64,000 nt of DNA, taken from assembly GCA_900708905.1 (NCBI GenBank), contig CAADRB010000018.1, positions 1,533,658-1,597,657 on the forward strand, read 5' to 3'. The stretch's first letter is position 1. Each line of letters opens with the position of its first letter. This document shows, in pieces, positions 1-10,974 of the stretch. Made by a program: the position numbers and the translations under genes. The notes beneath the pieces were generated by a model. The model saw only the letters and a list, made by a program, of their open reading frames with translations, made no database searches and had not been told where the DNA came from. The DNA comes from Hymenolepis diminuta (Eukaryota; Platyhelminthes; Cestoda; Cyclophyllidea; Hymenolepididae).

Positions 1-179
1 TTTTTGATATTTTGAAAATTAAAATTTGTAATACTATTTTTATAAAAAAAAGTCCAATTTCGTAAGTTTTTTTTTCTTAACAATATTTAAGTATTTTAAA
101 ATCATAAAAAGATTAAAACAATCATAAGATTATTTAACGAGAATATAAAATTAAAGTTTCGCACCGGTTTTAAGTCGAT

Positions 180-282
180 ACATAGCGCAGAACACAAATG
201 AGAACTGTTTTCCTGCGTGGGGTCCGCTGGACCCCGTGTGTCCTCAACGTTATTTTTTCGATGTGTGTCCTCAACGGGTTAA
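180..282 (-). mobile_element. Probable piggyBac-type transposon terminus
   Basis: Read on the minus strand from 282, the sequence is TTAA followed at once by CCCGTTGAGGACACAC. The unit GTTGAGGACACAC is repeated 27 bp further in (plus-strand copies of GTGTGTCCTCAACG at 263-276 and 236-249). Just inside lies a perfect hairpin, GGGGTCC-GCT-GGACCCC, at 219-235. A TTAA target and a terminus beginning with CCC are the hallmarks of the piggyBac superfamily, and subterminal repeats are common there. The element would extend toward lower coordinates. No second end and no transposase is seen within the 180 bp to the left, so this is a truncated or non-autonomous copy. The family call is an inference from a short sequence. 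Confidence 0.45.
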
Positions 283-1087
283 ACCACCGGTTATATGAAG
301 TGTTAAATTCAGGAAAAGCTTTAAACCTGAATAAATATCGGTCAGTTAGTAAATAGAGTATTGTCATTGAGTAAGCATGATGGAAATTGAGATCTGAAAA
401 TCAGAAAATAATGCAACAATGTTGAAGCTCAATCAGTAAATTGATATCGGAATAAAAGATATCGAAAGGCAGAGCGGATTTTTTGCTGATATAGCAATGT
501 CGACGGTGGCTGGATCGAATTTATGTCAAATGTTCATATAGTATTTTAATCGGAGAAGAGAACAAAATAAAGTAAAATTAAATTCTAAACTCACTGAAAT
601 GTATTGAATTAAAGAAGTTCACATAAAAGAATTAGTATTAAAAAAATTACCGCTCAAGAATGCGTGAATTCAGCTGTAGAGTACTGCTCGTATTTCAGTT
701 ATTTTGTACCGAAATCGAATGGAGAGGAAAATCGATAGGGTAGATATAACAGCGCAGTTTTTGATTAGAAGGAATTTAATACGAATACAAACTCATACTA
801 TCACGTTGATATATGCAGATGACTAGTTAAGAAACCATGTTATTACAAGTAGCTAAAAAGCAGACATTTTTCTTAAATACGATAGAATAATTTTCAGTTT
901 TCTAGAAGTTTTTCAATAAAATGGGGAAAATTTCTCAAAACGAATTATCAACGCGCTAAATGTTTTTACTGTCACTTTCCTTGGCTAAATTTAATCTATA
1001 TTAGTTGACACTTACAAAATATTTATCCGCACTCTAAAATTCTAGAGCGACTTATCGGATGCCACGTTATTCTTTACACAAGTTATA

Positions 1088-1460
1088 GGATCCCAACAAA
1101 TAGAGCCCAGAGCTGCAGTTCAGTTGTTTTGTCTCAGGATAAGCCGTCTAGCTCTACCTTGAGCAATATCGACCGATGACTAGGTAGACTGATCTAGCCA
1201 ATGGTCGCCCAGAGCTCCCAGTCCGGCTTCCATATTAGTCCCCTTTGTGTGCAGGTATGTGCATCGGTTTGGATAAGCAATTTTGTGATCTTACTTCGAA
1301 ATTTTTGGAGCGTATATTATAAATATGCGAGTACGCATTACTTTTGGTAGTATTTTGATCTCCAAACTTTAGCAATATGGTGATCGTTTCTATTCGTATA
1401 TTAATTCTTTGATTAGTTAACGATTTCTCTCGCAGGCTCTGAGTCAACTTCAGTCTAAGG
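1088..1460. repeat. Dispersed repeat C, copy 1
   Basis: The start of this stretch (CCAACAAAT, then AGAGCTGCAG) resembles the stretch beginning at 20775, with the same order and spacing. A second anchor (CTCTGAGTC followed by TCAACT and CAG) occurs near 1435-1460 here and near 21030-21060 there. Similarity between the anchors is low. It is probably an old interspersed repeat of about 300 bp; its class and coding strand are unknown. Confidence 0.3.
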
Positions 1461-3429
1461 ATATCTAATAGGCAGATAAATTAGAGCGGCAGAAATTGGA
1501 CATCATAGCATTCGAACAATACAACAGGGTTATAATTGACTAAAATAAACTTTGGGACATCTAAATGCAGCTATATTCACTCTCATTTTCTGAAAACTTG
1601 CCAACCCATTCCTTACAATATCTTCTGCTGTCTCACTACTCTCCTTTTTTGATAATACTTTAAATAAATCATAGCTTCAATTGATATTCCTGTCTTGCGA
1701 TTAACTTAGGTGTCAATAAAAGGAAACAGAAATATTCTCAAAATTAGCTGAGTATTTACTAAATAGCCCTTTTAAATACTTTAAAGGTATCGGGGATCCA
1801 CCCATCCATTAAGAGTTACTATACTGAATTATTCAGATTTCAGATTTTCATAATTAAAAAACGATGCACTGTATTATGTGTAGAATCTTAGGAGAAGACG
1901 AGTTTTCTGGAAATCGGACTCTATTGTTATCATCATCATCGTTTATTATTTCATTAAAATTTGAGGGTAAATTTTAGAATGTTTGTAAAGTTGTTGTCAA
2001 TTATGAAAACTACCTAATTTTCCTTTCCACTACTGCATTGTCAATGTAAAAAAACTATATCACTGCTATCACCTTGAAATAAGTGAAGAGAATATTCCAA
2101 AACAACCAATATAGCTGAAACCCAAGCTCATAACTCATTTTTGCTTACTCTTTTCAAACAAAAGATCAGAGGTATGTAGCTTTCAATATTATATTTACTG
2201 AGAGAAGAAAAACGGTTTATTGAAGTGATTCCAGTGTTGAAACCAAAATTTCTCCACAGCAAATATTTTACTAATGGTCCCTTTGTTCATGAAATTTTGT
2301 CCCTTGGGATTTGTGAGTTTTCGGTTAAGGTTTGGCTTTCAAGAAAAGTGGGCGGAAATTGTAACGTCGGTTTTCACAAGCAAAGGTTTGTATTCATTTG
2401 CATTCATAATTCAAAATCCATTTCAAATTCATTTCGTGGTAAAGGAAAACTTACGCACGGTTTGATCAAATTTTAAATGTTTGACTGTGGAGCTACTCTC
2501 ATCTATAGAGTTGTATAGGCGTAGGATGACATAAACTTCGCTATTACTTAAAATTAAATCTTCTAGCAAGTAGTGCGGTACTTGGGCGTTATTTCCGTAA
2601 AACTATTTATGCATGAGTATTATGGCTAATTGGAGATAATTGTTTTCATGTGCAATTATCCCTATAGGTGATTTGTCTTTACCTTAATTTTTGCCTGTTT
2701 TGATGGCATAACTCAAAAGCTCCTGAGGTGATAACATCACATAAATTTACTGAATTGGTGAAGAAAAATCTGAGATTTGAGCCATGTTCAATACCATTAA
2801 TATTTGTATGTATATGTACTTCTTGGATATTTTCCATTTAGTCATTCTTATTTTGACACTTTTACCCAAATGGCTTCAGCCTAATAAATATACAAAGCAT
2901 TTCGACCGACCAATGTTTCAGCTCATGTTTGAATTCAATTTTTTAAAAATTTCTACACACCTGAAATCAAGCAGAGCAGGATTTTAGGCAGTGTCATGGA
3001 AGCGTAGTTAAGTGCGTAACTGAATATTTGCAAAATTATAATTTTAAGTACTTCGTGAAATTTGAATATTTACGCAAGCATTAAAGATAAAACTGTCAAA
3101 ACCATTTTTACTCTCCGTTAAAGTGCGCACAAAGCTTGCGGTAAATCTACCGTCTTTCAAACTGGTTTTTGACAAGGTTCGATAGAAATTAGAAAGGTGA
3201 CAGCCAGATTAATGGAGTTCACAACGCTGCCACGGCTGATCAAGGGAATCTTTCGTACGCTAGAACATTCTGGAAAGTGCCGATGTGCTACCGATTGTGT
3301 AACGATCAAGTGCGGACGTGCGTGCAGAGGTCTTCCTAGCCAATCAGCTGTCAATATTCCTACAGAGAGATGCTGACCATATTTAATGATGAAACAGGTT
3401 AATAGTTTAAGGATAACCGCAATAAATTC

Positions 3430-3560
3430 TCCCCACTCAACACCTTTGTTCTTGCTGCTTTGGACAAGGCCTAGCTAATTTTGGGTCAAATCTAGACTAG
3501 AGGACTCTACAAGAGTTTATTTGGACTTCTAAGAGAATTACTAAGGTTTAGCAAAATGAA
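3430..3560. repeat. Dispersed repeat A, copy 1
   Basis: This block can be aligned by eye with 55010-55145 in the same orientation. It includes an exact ACTAGAGGACTCT (3496-3508 and 55070-55082), flanking TAGCTAATTT and GGTTCTTAC/TTGTTCTTGC-type matches upstream, and TAGCAAAA downstream. The order and spacing of matches are kept over about 130 bp. It is not a tandem repeat and has no recognisable coding content, so it is probably a decayed transposon or SINE fragment. Confidence 0.5.
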
Positions 3561-6500
3561 TATATTAATTTGATGGATGAAATTTCAGACGCAATTCAGT
3601 TTCTTAAACATATTTATAACATAGAGACTCTCAATTCATTGAAATTTAAAGCGCCCATAGCACGATGCTGAAACATTTACGTGATTCCAGCAAATGTCAA
3701 CACTGTCGCCGCAACTTGTTCTTTTTGGATTCCTCGAATTCTAATAAGGTAGATATCAGAATTTGGAACGTCCAAACAGCTCCAACCTTAAAATTCAGGT
3801 TTATGAAATGTGTTTTATGAAAAGTACTTTTCGGTCAGGAGCTCGAAATACTCTTTTCTTCCTCAAATCTCATGAATATCTCCCTACAATGAGATTCAAT
3901 TTAGCAGTTATCTAGGAATTAATAGGATTCACACTTTAATAAAATTATTCGATTGATTTTAAATTGAGTGTCTGTATGATAAAATTGGACCGGAAGCGAT
4001 TAATTTGTTAATTTCATTGGTAGTATCCCGACGTGCTAAAACAGGCGGTTTTGTAATATTCAACTTCAGAATTCCTAATAGTGGTGAAAGTTTCTCTGTT
4101 TAACTTTCTCCGTTACAAATCCCATTTAATTTAACCTATACGTCGGAATATCAAATATTTAAGATAGTATGCTATGATAATCACAACATATTAACCCGGC
4201 GTTCTGATGATGTCAAATTGGAAGAGATTAACCACGTTAGACTTGAAGGATCTCCAAAATGTTTCTTTGCATATCTGAGTAATATTAATTTAATTCGTTT
4301 TAATCAAAAAAAATTATTTTTACGTTTTTGCCTTTACTTGAACTGCTTTCAAACGTTTCCGTCTATCATCAATTTGTACTCGTCTCTTTCACGTCAAATC
4401 AGATTTCGCCTGTAAAATTGTACCAAACGGCGATTATAAGATTTGTGGCGCAGACATTCGACTCTCAAGCTGTCCCTCGTTCCCCACGTTATTCTTCTCT
4501 CTCTCCATTTTCCCGTCACTCTCTCGACTTTCATTGCCTTTGCACAATTTAATTTGGTCTGTTCTCTAATTTGAAAACTGCGGTTTTCTGTTGTTTGGGA
4601 AGGCCTTTAGATCGACCGTAGATGAAAGCTGTTAATCTTAGCACCAACAGACTAATCAAGCGGAACTTTATGACACTGGATATGAAATAAAATGACATCA
4701 GCTGAAGCAACCTCAAATGAAAGCGAAATGTGTAATATCAATTAGTTTTCATTAAATGCGGCTGCTTATTGTGATGAGAAGAATATTAGGGAAAAATTGG
4801 CGTTTTCAAATTATTTTACACCCACATCTAAATTAAAACCGTTGGACAAATATGAGCAATTTTAATGCGAGAATAAAAAACAATTAGTTGATGATTAGTA
4901 ATAAGATTTGGATATTTGTTAAAATGTATTAAATTGCATTCCCTTGCATGATTTTGAAGTAAAGCCTACCATTAAGAGAATTACGTGTTATTATTGATTT
5001 CTGACTTTTGGAGGCTGAATAGGTTGTAACAAATGGCGTCACAAGGTTTTGGATATTTACCAGTGATCGACATCTCCAAAAATCTCTAATTTGCGCATCT
5101 CGGTGATCACCGTAAACAATGATAAACAAATGAAACATCAAAAACATTTTGGATCTACGAACAGGAACTCAGTTCATAAACTATTCATTACTAGTAACTA
5201 TTAAATACTTCATTTCAAAATTGATACCTTAAGTTGGGTGTGAAGGATAGATTCCTCCACGTCTCCTAAATTTCTATCTTACGTTATCACTAATCGCTGA
5301 AATTAATTATCTTGTCCCCATAGGGATGTGTGAAATTGCCAACCTTATTGTAACCCCAGGCTTTCTACGGTTAAACATCCTGTGTCCTCAAGTGGCCTAT
5401 TCCTATCGATCCGAAAAGCTAACTATGTGTACCTCAGATGATAGTAGCAGAGGCACAACTGACTCAGCGATGTTTCGAAACCAGTTCTGTCCACACTGTC
5501 CCTTTTCCTACAACCCTCCTGTCCAATTAAAGCACACAATCATATCCTCGCGCACGCCCTCATCCAACTGACGAATATAAACAGCCTTTCAATACACATA
5601 CGATACACACGCACAGACCGTCGCTCGTCAGACACATCTTCCTTCGTTCTCTTCCTCAATTCTTTCGTATCCTTTTGGATGTCTCTATTGCGGTTCGTTA
5701 AATACATCTTGGTCCAATCGGCTCTTGACCTTTTTGTTTGACCATCTACTGTTAACCTCTCACTCTAACCGCAAAAGACGATGTTCTTGGTACTCCTCCC
5801 AGATTGGTTAAGCAGTGAAGAAAGTTATCATGGCACTTAAGCATGTTCCAGCTAGAGATAGGAAGTAACCTTATTGTGTGCTTTCTTAATGAACACTCGT
5901 TTTGTCTCTTCTCTAATTTTTCCATTAAAATCCGCTTTTAATAGTTGGGTAGACGTATACCATTTATTAAAGAAGGAGACGTTATGTTAAGCACTTTTAA
6001 ATTATATAAAAACATGAATTAAATGTTTCTTGGGCCATTTTCTGAAAGCCTTTTAATCTTTCATCATTCACCTAGAAGTAGATTAGTGTTAATATATTAT
6101 ATTAGAAAGACGAGTTCAAAAAATTATATTATTTGAAAATTCCGAGAATACGATGACGTGGATAAGTTTGTTTGTTGTAGGTTAGTAGCGGTGTATTATA
6201 ACAAGAAGCATTAAAATCTTGAAACTGTCGGTTTACTGACGGGATATACTAGAATATTTATATCAATGTAAAATGCATATTAAGCTCATGTCGCCTTCTG
6301 ACCTATTTTAAACAACGGCAAGGCCGGTAGAAGATTCAAAAATCTCTATTTGCCGAAATATATACATAACTTAAGGCTTAAATTCTAAAATAAGCGACAA
6401 GAAAAATTAGGAAATAATACAAAAGTCCTGAGCTGTGCATTTTCATAGTGGTGCTTGTAAAATGTTAATTCCTTACGAAGGACAAAGTAGTATTCAAATA

Positions 6501-7268
6501 AAAGTCCAGTCATGTTTCAAAGGCGAGTAATTTTTATTCGAAGACTGCGTTGTGCACCCATTCCTTAGGCAAAAGGAACAAGTGAATTATTCAATAAATC
6601 GTCTTGATCAAACTGACTTTCAACTTACTGCTCTATCGATACAACCAAAATAGATTTTAATCTACCCATCGAACGGAACATTTGTAGAGAAATCAATGAA
6701 TCAACAGTGGATCCACGATGCTCAAGTTAATTTACCTTTCTCTAATACAGTTTCTGTCTTTTTGTAATTGTAGGATGAAAATGGATAACTTTTATCCAAG
6801 AATAATTAGATTAGCAATGAATTGTTAAGTATTAATAAGATTTTTGCGTATTCGTGAAAATACACAAAATCTTTTGAGTAAAGTCTACTGTAAGACTCAC
6901 TAAACGTAATCAGGAGAATTTATTCAGATGGGGAGGGTTTAATCTACGGTGAGTTGTATCATAAGGCACAAATATAGAGAGGAAGGGTGCTATGGAATTA
7001 TCCAAATGTAATCGGGATTCGGGTTGTACATGGAGACAGATAGCGACGATGGAGGCCGAGAGTCAAGGACGCATGTCAATCTGAGCTGGTATGGCGGTTT
7101 CTAGCCTGTTTTATTTGTTCAGGCCTTTTTTCTTCTTCGCAGGTTGGCATTTCTTGGTTGGCTGTTCCCTGGTCGCCCTCATTGGTTCTAACTGTGTCTT
7201 GGCTTTTGATTGGTAGATGAAAAGAGAGAGAAAGGTAATTGGTTATTTTGATCTTAGTTTCAGTTTCG

Positions 7269-7284
7269 CCGCCATTAATGGCGG
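7269..7284. repeat. Perfect 16-bp palindrome
   Basis: CCGCCATTAATGGCGG equals its own reverse complement. It lies about 40 bp from dispersed repeat B and stands out for its GC-rich arms in AT-rich DNA. It may be a piece of a mobile-element terminus or a chance palindrome; no function can be assigned. Confidence 0.6.
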
Positions 7285-7320
7285 AGTCTTGTACTGTGTA
7301 TTTTACACTATCATGAGGAG

Positions 7321-7385
7321 TTTGCGTGCTGTTATTGAGCTCTGGGATTTGTGGCTATTTTGGAAGTTAATAAGTTTATAACAGT
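7321..7385 (+). repeat. Dispersed repeat B, copy 1
   Basis: This matches the reverse complement of 26795-26865. The exact 15-mer GATTTGTGGCTATTT (7346-7360) corresponds to 26808-26822 on the opposite strand, with similar flanks on both sides (GCGTG upstream, GTTTATA downstream). The two copies are inverted and about 19 kb apart. It is probably a fragment of an old transposable element, possibly a long terminal repeat because a TATATAAA-like motif adjoins the second copy. Confidence 0.5.
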
Positions 7386-10300
7386 AATAATAATTATTTT
7401 GCGATAGCAACGTACATCCTCACGACTGCCCAATCCAGTCGATTGATATGGGGTAATTTCTCACAAAGTACTGGGAATGTCCTCGTCGTCAAATGTTGAC
7501 TCAAACAATCTGCCGACCGATCTAAGCTGATTTTCTCACTGCCGTTAAGGCCCAATCAGATACTCTGTTTATCGATTCTCAACACGCTGGGAATCCCAAT
7601 ATGCCACGCTTCAATTCATGCACTCTTATTCCTCTGTTCTCATACCGTATCCCTAAATAAAAAACTGTGTATATACTCACCAATATCCGAGTTGTTCTGG
7701 TTCTTCCGATTTGAGAAAGATTATTGTAATCAGTTAGCCCAGCTCCATCAGGTTACAAAAGTAGTTTTACTTGACTCTAATACAGACATTCATAAGATTC
7801 ACGATGCCAATAATTGTTATCAGTAAACATTAATATACATGCTTTATCGATTATAGGTCTTTCAATACGGTTTCGAGCCTTTTAAAGTTCGGGGATTATA
7901 TTGATCCTGACTAAAATGATTACCCTTAGGTATGAACATTTTGTCATGCTTAAGATTTTGTAGCAAATGACGTCATATCAGGCTTTTCCTTGCATTTACA
8001 CAATTTCTAATAGTCATTTTTGGACATAGAAAGATTTACATTTATGAAAACCCTCAATGTTACGAAAGTGGGATATTGTCAGTGCTATTTGATTGGATAG
8101 AATATTATTAGTTGAAGGGCTTCTAATATTTCCAGAACTCTCCTTTATGATAATGACTTAGATCCTCTTCTAAAAAACATCTTGTCTCTTCGTCTGCTTT
8201 TTGGTATTTGCGTTTTTACCTTGAAATTAAGCAGAAATGAATGAATGATTTCGTCCTTTGGGTTGTTAAAGCATTATATCTTGATAGCCGGCAAATAGAA
8301 TTTATTTTCTCTGTGTTTTTTCAACGTTTCATTTGGTGGTTAACTTAATCGTAATTTTTTCCATGGTGTACAGAATCAAACACTTCTGACTGAGGTTTGA
8401 AAATCCAGGGTTTTTGGTTTATCTTAAAATTAAGCTCTACTTAATTTGTATGAGTAGCGTCACAATCCACGTTAAATAACTCCAAATAAATAACAATATT
8501 AAACAAAAGAGAAATGATGTGAAAAAGAATAAGGGATCCTAACGGTTAATTCAGAGAAATGAAATCGCTTTCTGAATGTTTTTGAGCGTTCAGAATAGAT
8601 TGGGGGAAGGGACTTAGACCAGAAGGTGAGTTGAATGGATGGTTTTTTTCTCTTTGACATTGTTTAGGTGGTATTTCTCCAGTTATCCTATCAATACTGG
8701 TTGACTAAAGTCATTTCCGCAATTAACTAAACATCATCATCATTAGTCCATCACGTTGAGGTCAGAGAGGTTAGCTGTGTATAGACTAGCAACACCGAAA
8801 TCAACCAGCGTGCAGTAACTCGGCCCGACATAGCAGTTAGCTTTGGTGATCTCATGTTGAGTACGGAATCGGAAATTGCCTCGAAAATATCGCTGACCAA
8901 TTTGCTGGAAAAGAAACGAAAGTTATCGTATATAGAAAAAAAGCATTGCCTACCTGTAGATTGAACTGGAGGGATAAAACCCGATTTCTAAAATTACATT
9001 TTACATCTAAATCCAAGTCAAGTCAGCAACGAATAAGACTGGAAAGAAGGCATCCATCGAGATTCTTCTATGAACATTCCAAAAAAACAGAATCTGAACA
9101 ACCAAAGCGCGTTAAATCAGACAGAGCAATCGAATGACACTTTGAATATTATGCAGGTAAATGTTAATTCTGCACTAAACTTAGCGTTAATGTTAGCATC
9201 GGGTAGCCGGTCACAATCACTGTCCGCTAAAACTATCGTTTCCTGTCAGATACGAAGGAAACTTGAAAGCTCCAAGCTAGTTACGTTTCTCTTTAAATGT
9301 TTCTGGTGATCCCACACTATTCAGGGGAAGACGAACTCCATGATTACCTTATTCAACGTGCAATCATAAAACCCACATAAGATTTAACTCGAAATTTGAA
9401 CTTTGGATAGCTCAATGCATCCAGAATTCACACATCATAATTTAATTATCTACTTTGTTTATCTCCTTTTCATCTCTTTTTTAATAATTAGTCCTGTTCC
9501 CGCTTTATTCTCTGAATTTTAATTGCCATGGGAAAAATGAGAATTTTTTTCGACATTCTGAAGATAATGTTTGCTAAGGTATTTCATAGAGAAGATTACA
9601 TAACATTATTATTCAAAAAGCATGCTTTGATTTAAGTATGTTGTGAATGAACTGCCATTTCAATAACGTGAGCAAAATTAAATTCCCATTTACAACTATT
9701 CAGGGTGTGATAGAATGACGTGTAATTGGCAATCGCTTGAGATGAACTCCAGTCGACTTAACCATGAAGACATGTATATTCTCAGCAAAGATATTAGAGG
9801 TCTTGCCTGATATCTTTATTTTTTTAAGTGCTCGGTTTATAAATCTAACGCCAGTCTATTTAATGAACTTTGAAATATATGTATTCCAGTAATGAGTCGC
9901 GAGACTGGATCCGACCGCAAAAGGATGCCAACATATTTTCCTTTAAATATTATTTTTATTAGCTCTTTAGTTGTACCCATAGCATAGAAACAACTTTTAC
10001 AAGTTTCAGTAACGGAAAGGCATCTGAATCCGAGGACCAGCAGGAGTGTGCAATAAGGGAGTAAATTGGAAGGGGTCAAATAAAAGTAGATAATGACGTT
10101 AGGGTATCCAGAATGTTCATTTATTCGATACTTGGGTTCATTTCCTCTTGAGGAATATACGAATATTTTAATGCTGGATATTTTACGACTTTAAGCCTCT
10201 GTCCGTAGATGAATTCAAAGCTTATATACCGGTTAAATTATCAAAACGGTTGGCCAGTTCAGCCCAATTCATATCTTTTTCTAACGGTCGGGAGCAGGTA

Positions 10301-10773
10301 GATGAAACAAGCGATGGTGTTCTTAATATAGTATAGTTCATGCTAAGTAAACTCGATTTTTTGCAGCCTTCGAAATTATTTTATACGACTAGATTATATG
10401 AAACGGATTTTGTTGACCTATAGCCCTGCACTGTTGATTGATACTAAAAAGCAACCAAAAACATTATTTGTTTAAACACTGCTATTCTATTCAGACAAAT
10501 TGACCTTAAATGCAATGTTTAGATGAATTTCACATTTAGTGCTTTCTATTCTTGAATACGGAAAATCAAAATTCTCTGCCCCCTACATTGAAACAATAAA
10601 GATATAGTAAATAAATAGATATCACAGTATTGTACAGCTTCAATTTGGAATTTTAAGGATGTGCGCAACACAATAAACAAAATATAATAAATAACCTGAT
10701 GTAAGATCACAGAAATAATTCGAATTCAATAGAGGAAGTAAGAATGATATAGCGAGATTATTAAGTGGGACCA

Positions 10774-10974
10774 TTAAGTACAGGCAGGCTTGGAGACGAA
10801 GAATTTGAATTCTGCAGTAATGAGAAAACTGATTAGTGCACCAATTACAGACCCTATTTGACTTGCGATTCCGAGAGTACGCAGATTACGCTGGGTACCG
10901 TACTTCACCAGATGCAGAGTGATCCACGTATTCTGGATGTTGAATGCCGCTGTCATAAGGATCCAGGCAATAAT
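10774..10974 (-). CDS. SLC52A: Riboflavin transporter exon 7 and stop
   Basis: Residues 482-547: the last two membrane segments and a short tail ending SKPACT, stop TAA at 10776-10774. The acceptor is CTATTTTAG. The helix [19 protein letters not shown] aligns with the last helix of animal riboflavin transporters. Confidence 0.88.
   Translation of the reverse strand: MIAWILMTAAFNIQNTWITLHLVKYGTQRNLRTLGIASQIGSVIGALISFLITAEFKFFVSKPACT

Larger units (their letters stand above)
1..10773. other. Intergenic, 3' of the riboflavin transporter gene
   Basis: No convincing protein gene is seen on either strand. The open frames are under 85 codons, mostly lack good starts, and match no family I recognise. 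The stretch contains a probable piggyBac-type end (180-282), one copy each of three dispersed repeats (near 1090-1460, 3430-3560 and 7321-7385), a perfect 16-bp palindrome (7269-7284) and a pyrimidine-rich block (5460-5760). A TTTATT at 10120-10125 is a possible poly(A) signal (AATAAA on the minus strand) for the transporter gene, about 650 bp after its stop, but this is weak. Confidence 0.6.

Noticed and set aside
9837..10079. 80-codon open frame on the minus strand downstream of the transporter
   Set aside because: Begins at a TTG, and no motif or splice-supported link to a gene is visible. It may be part of the 3'UTR region.
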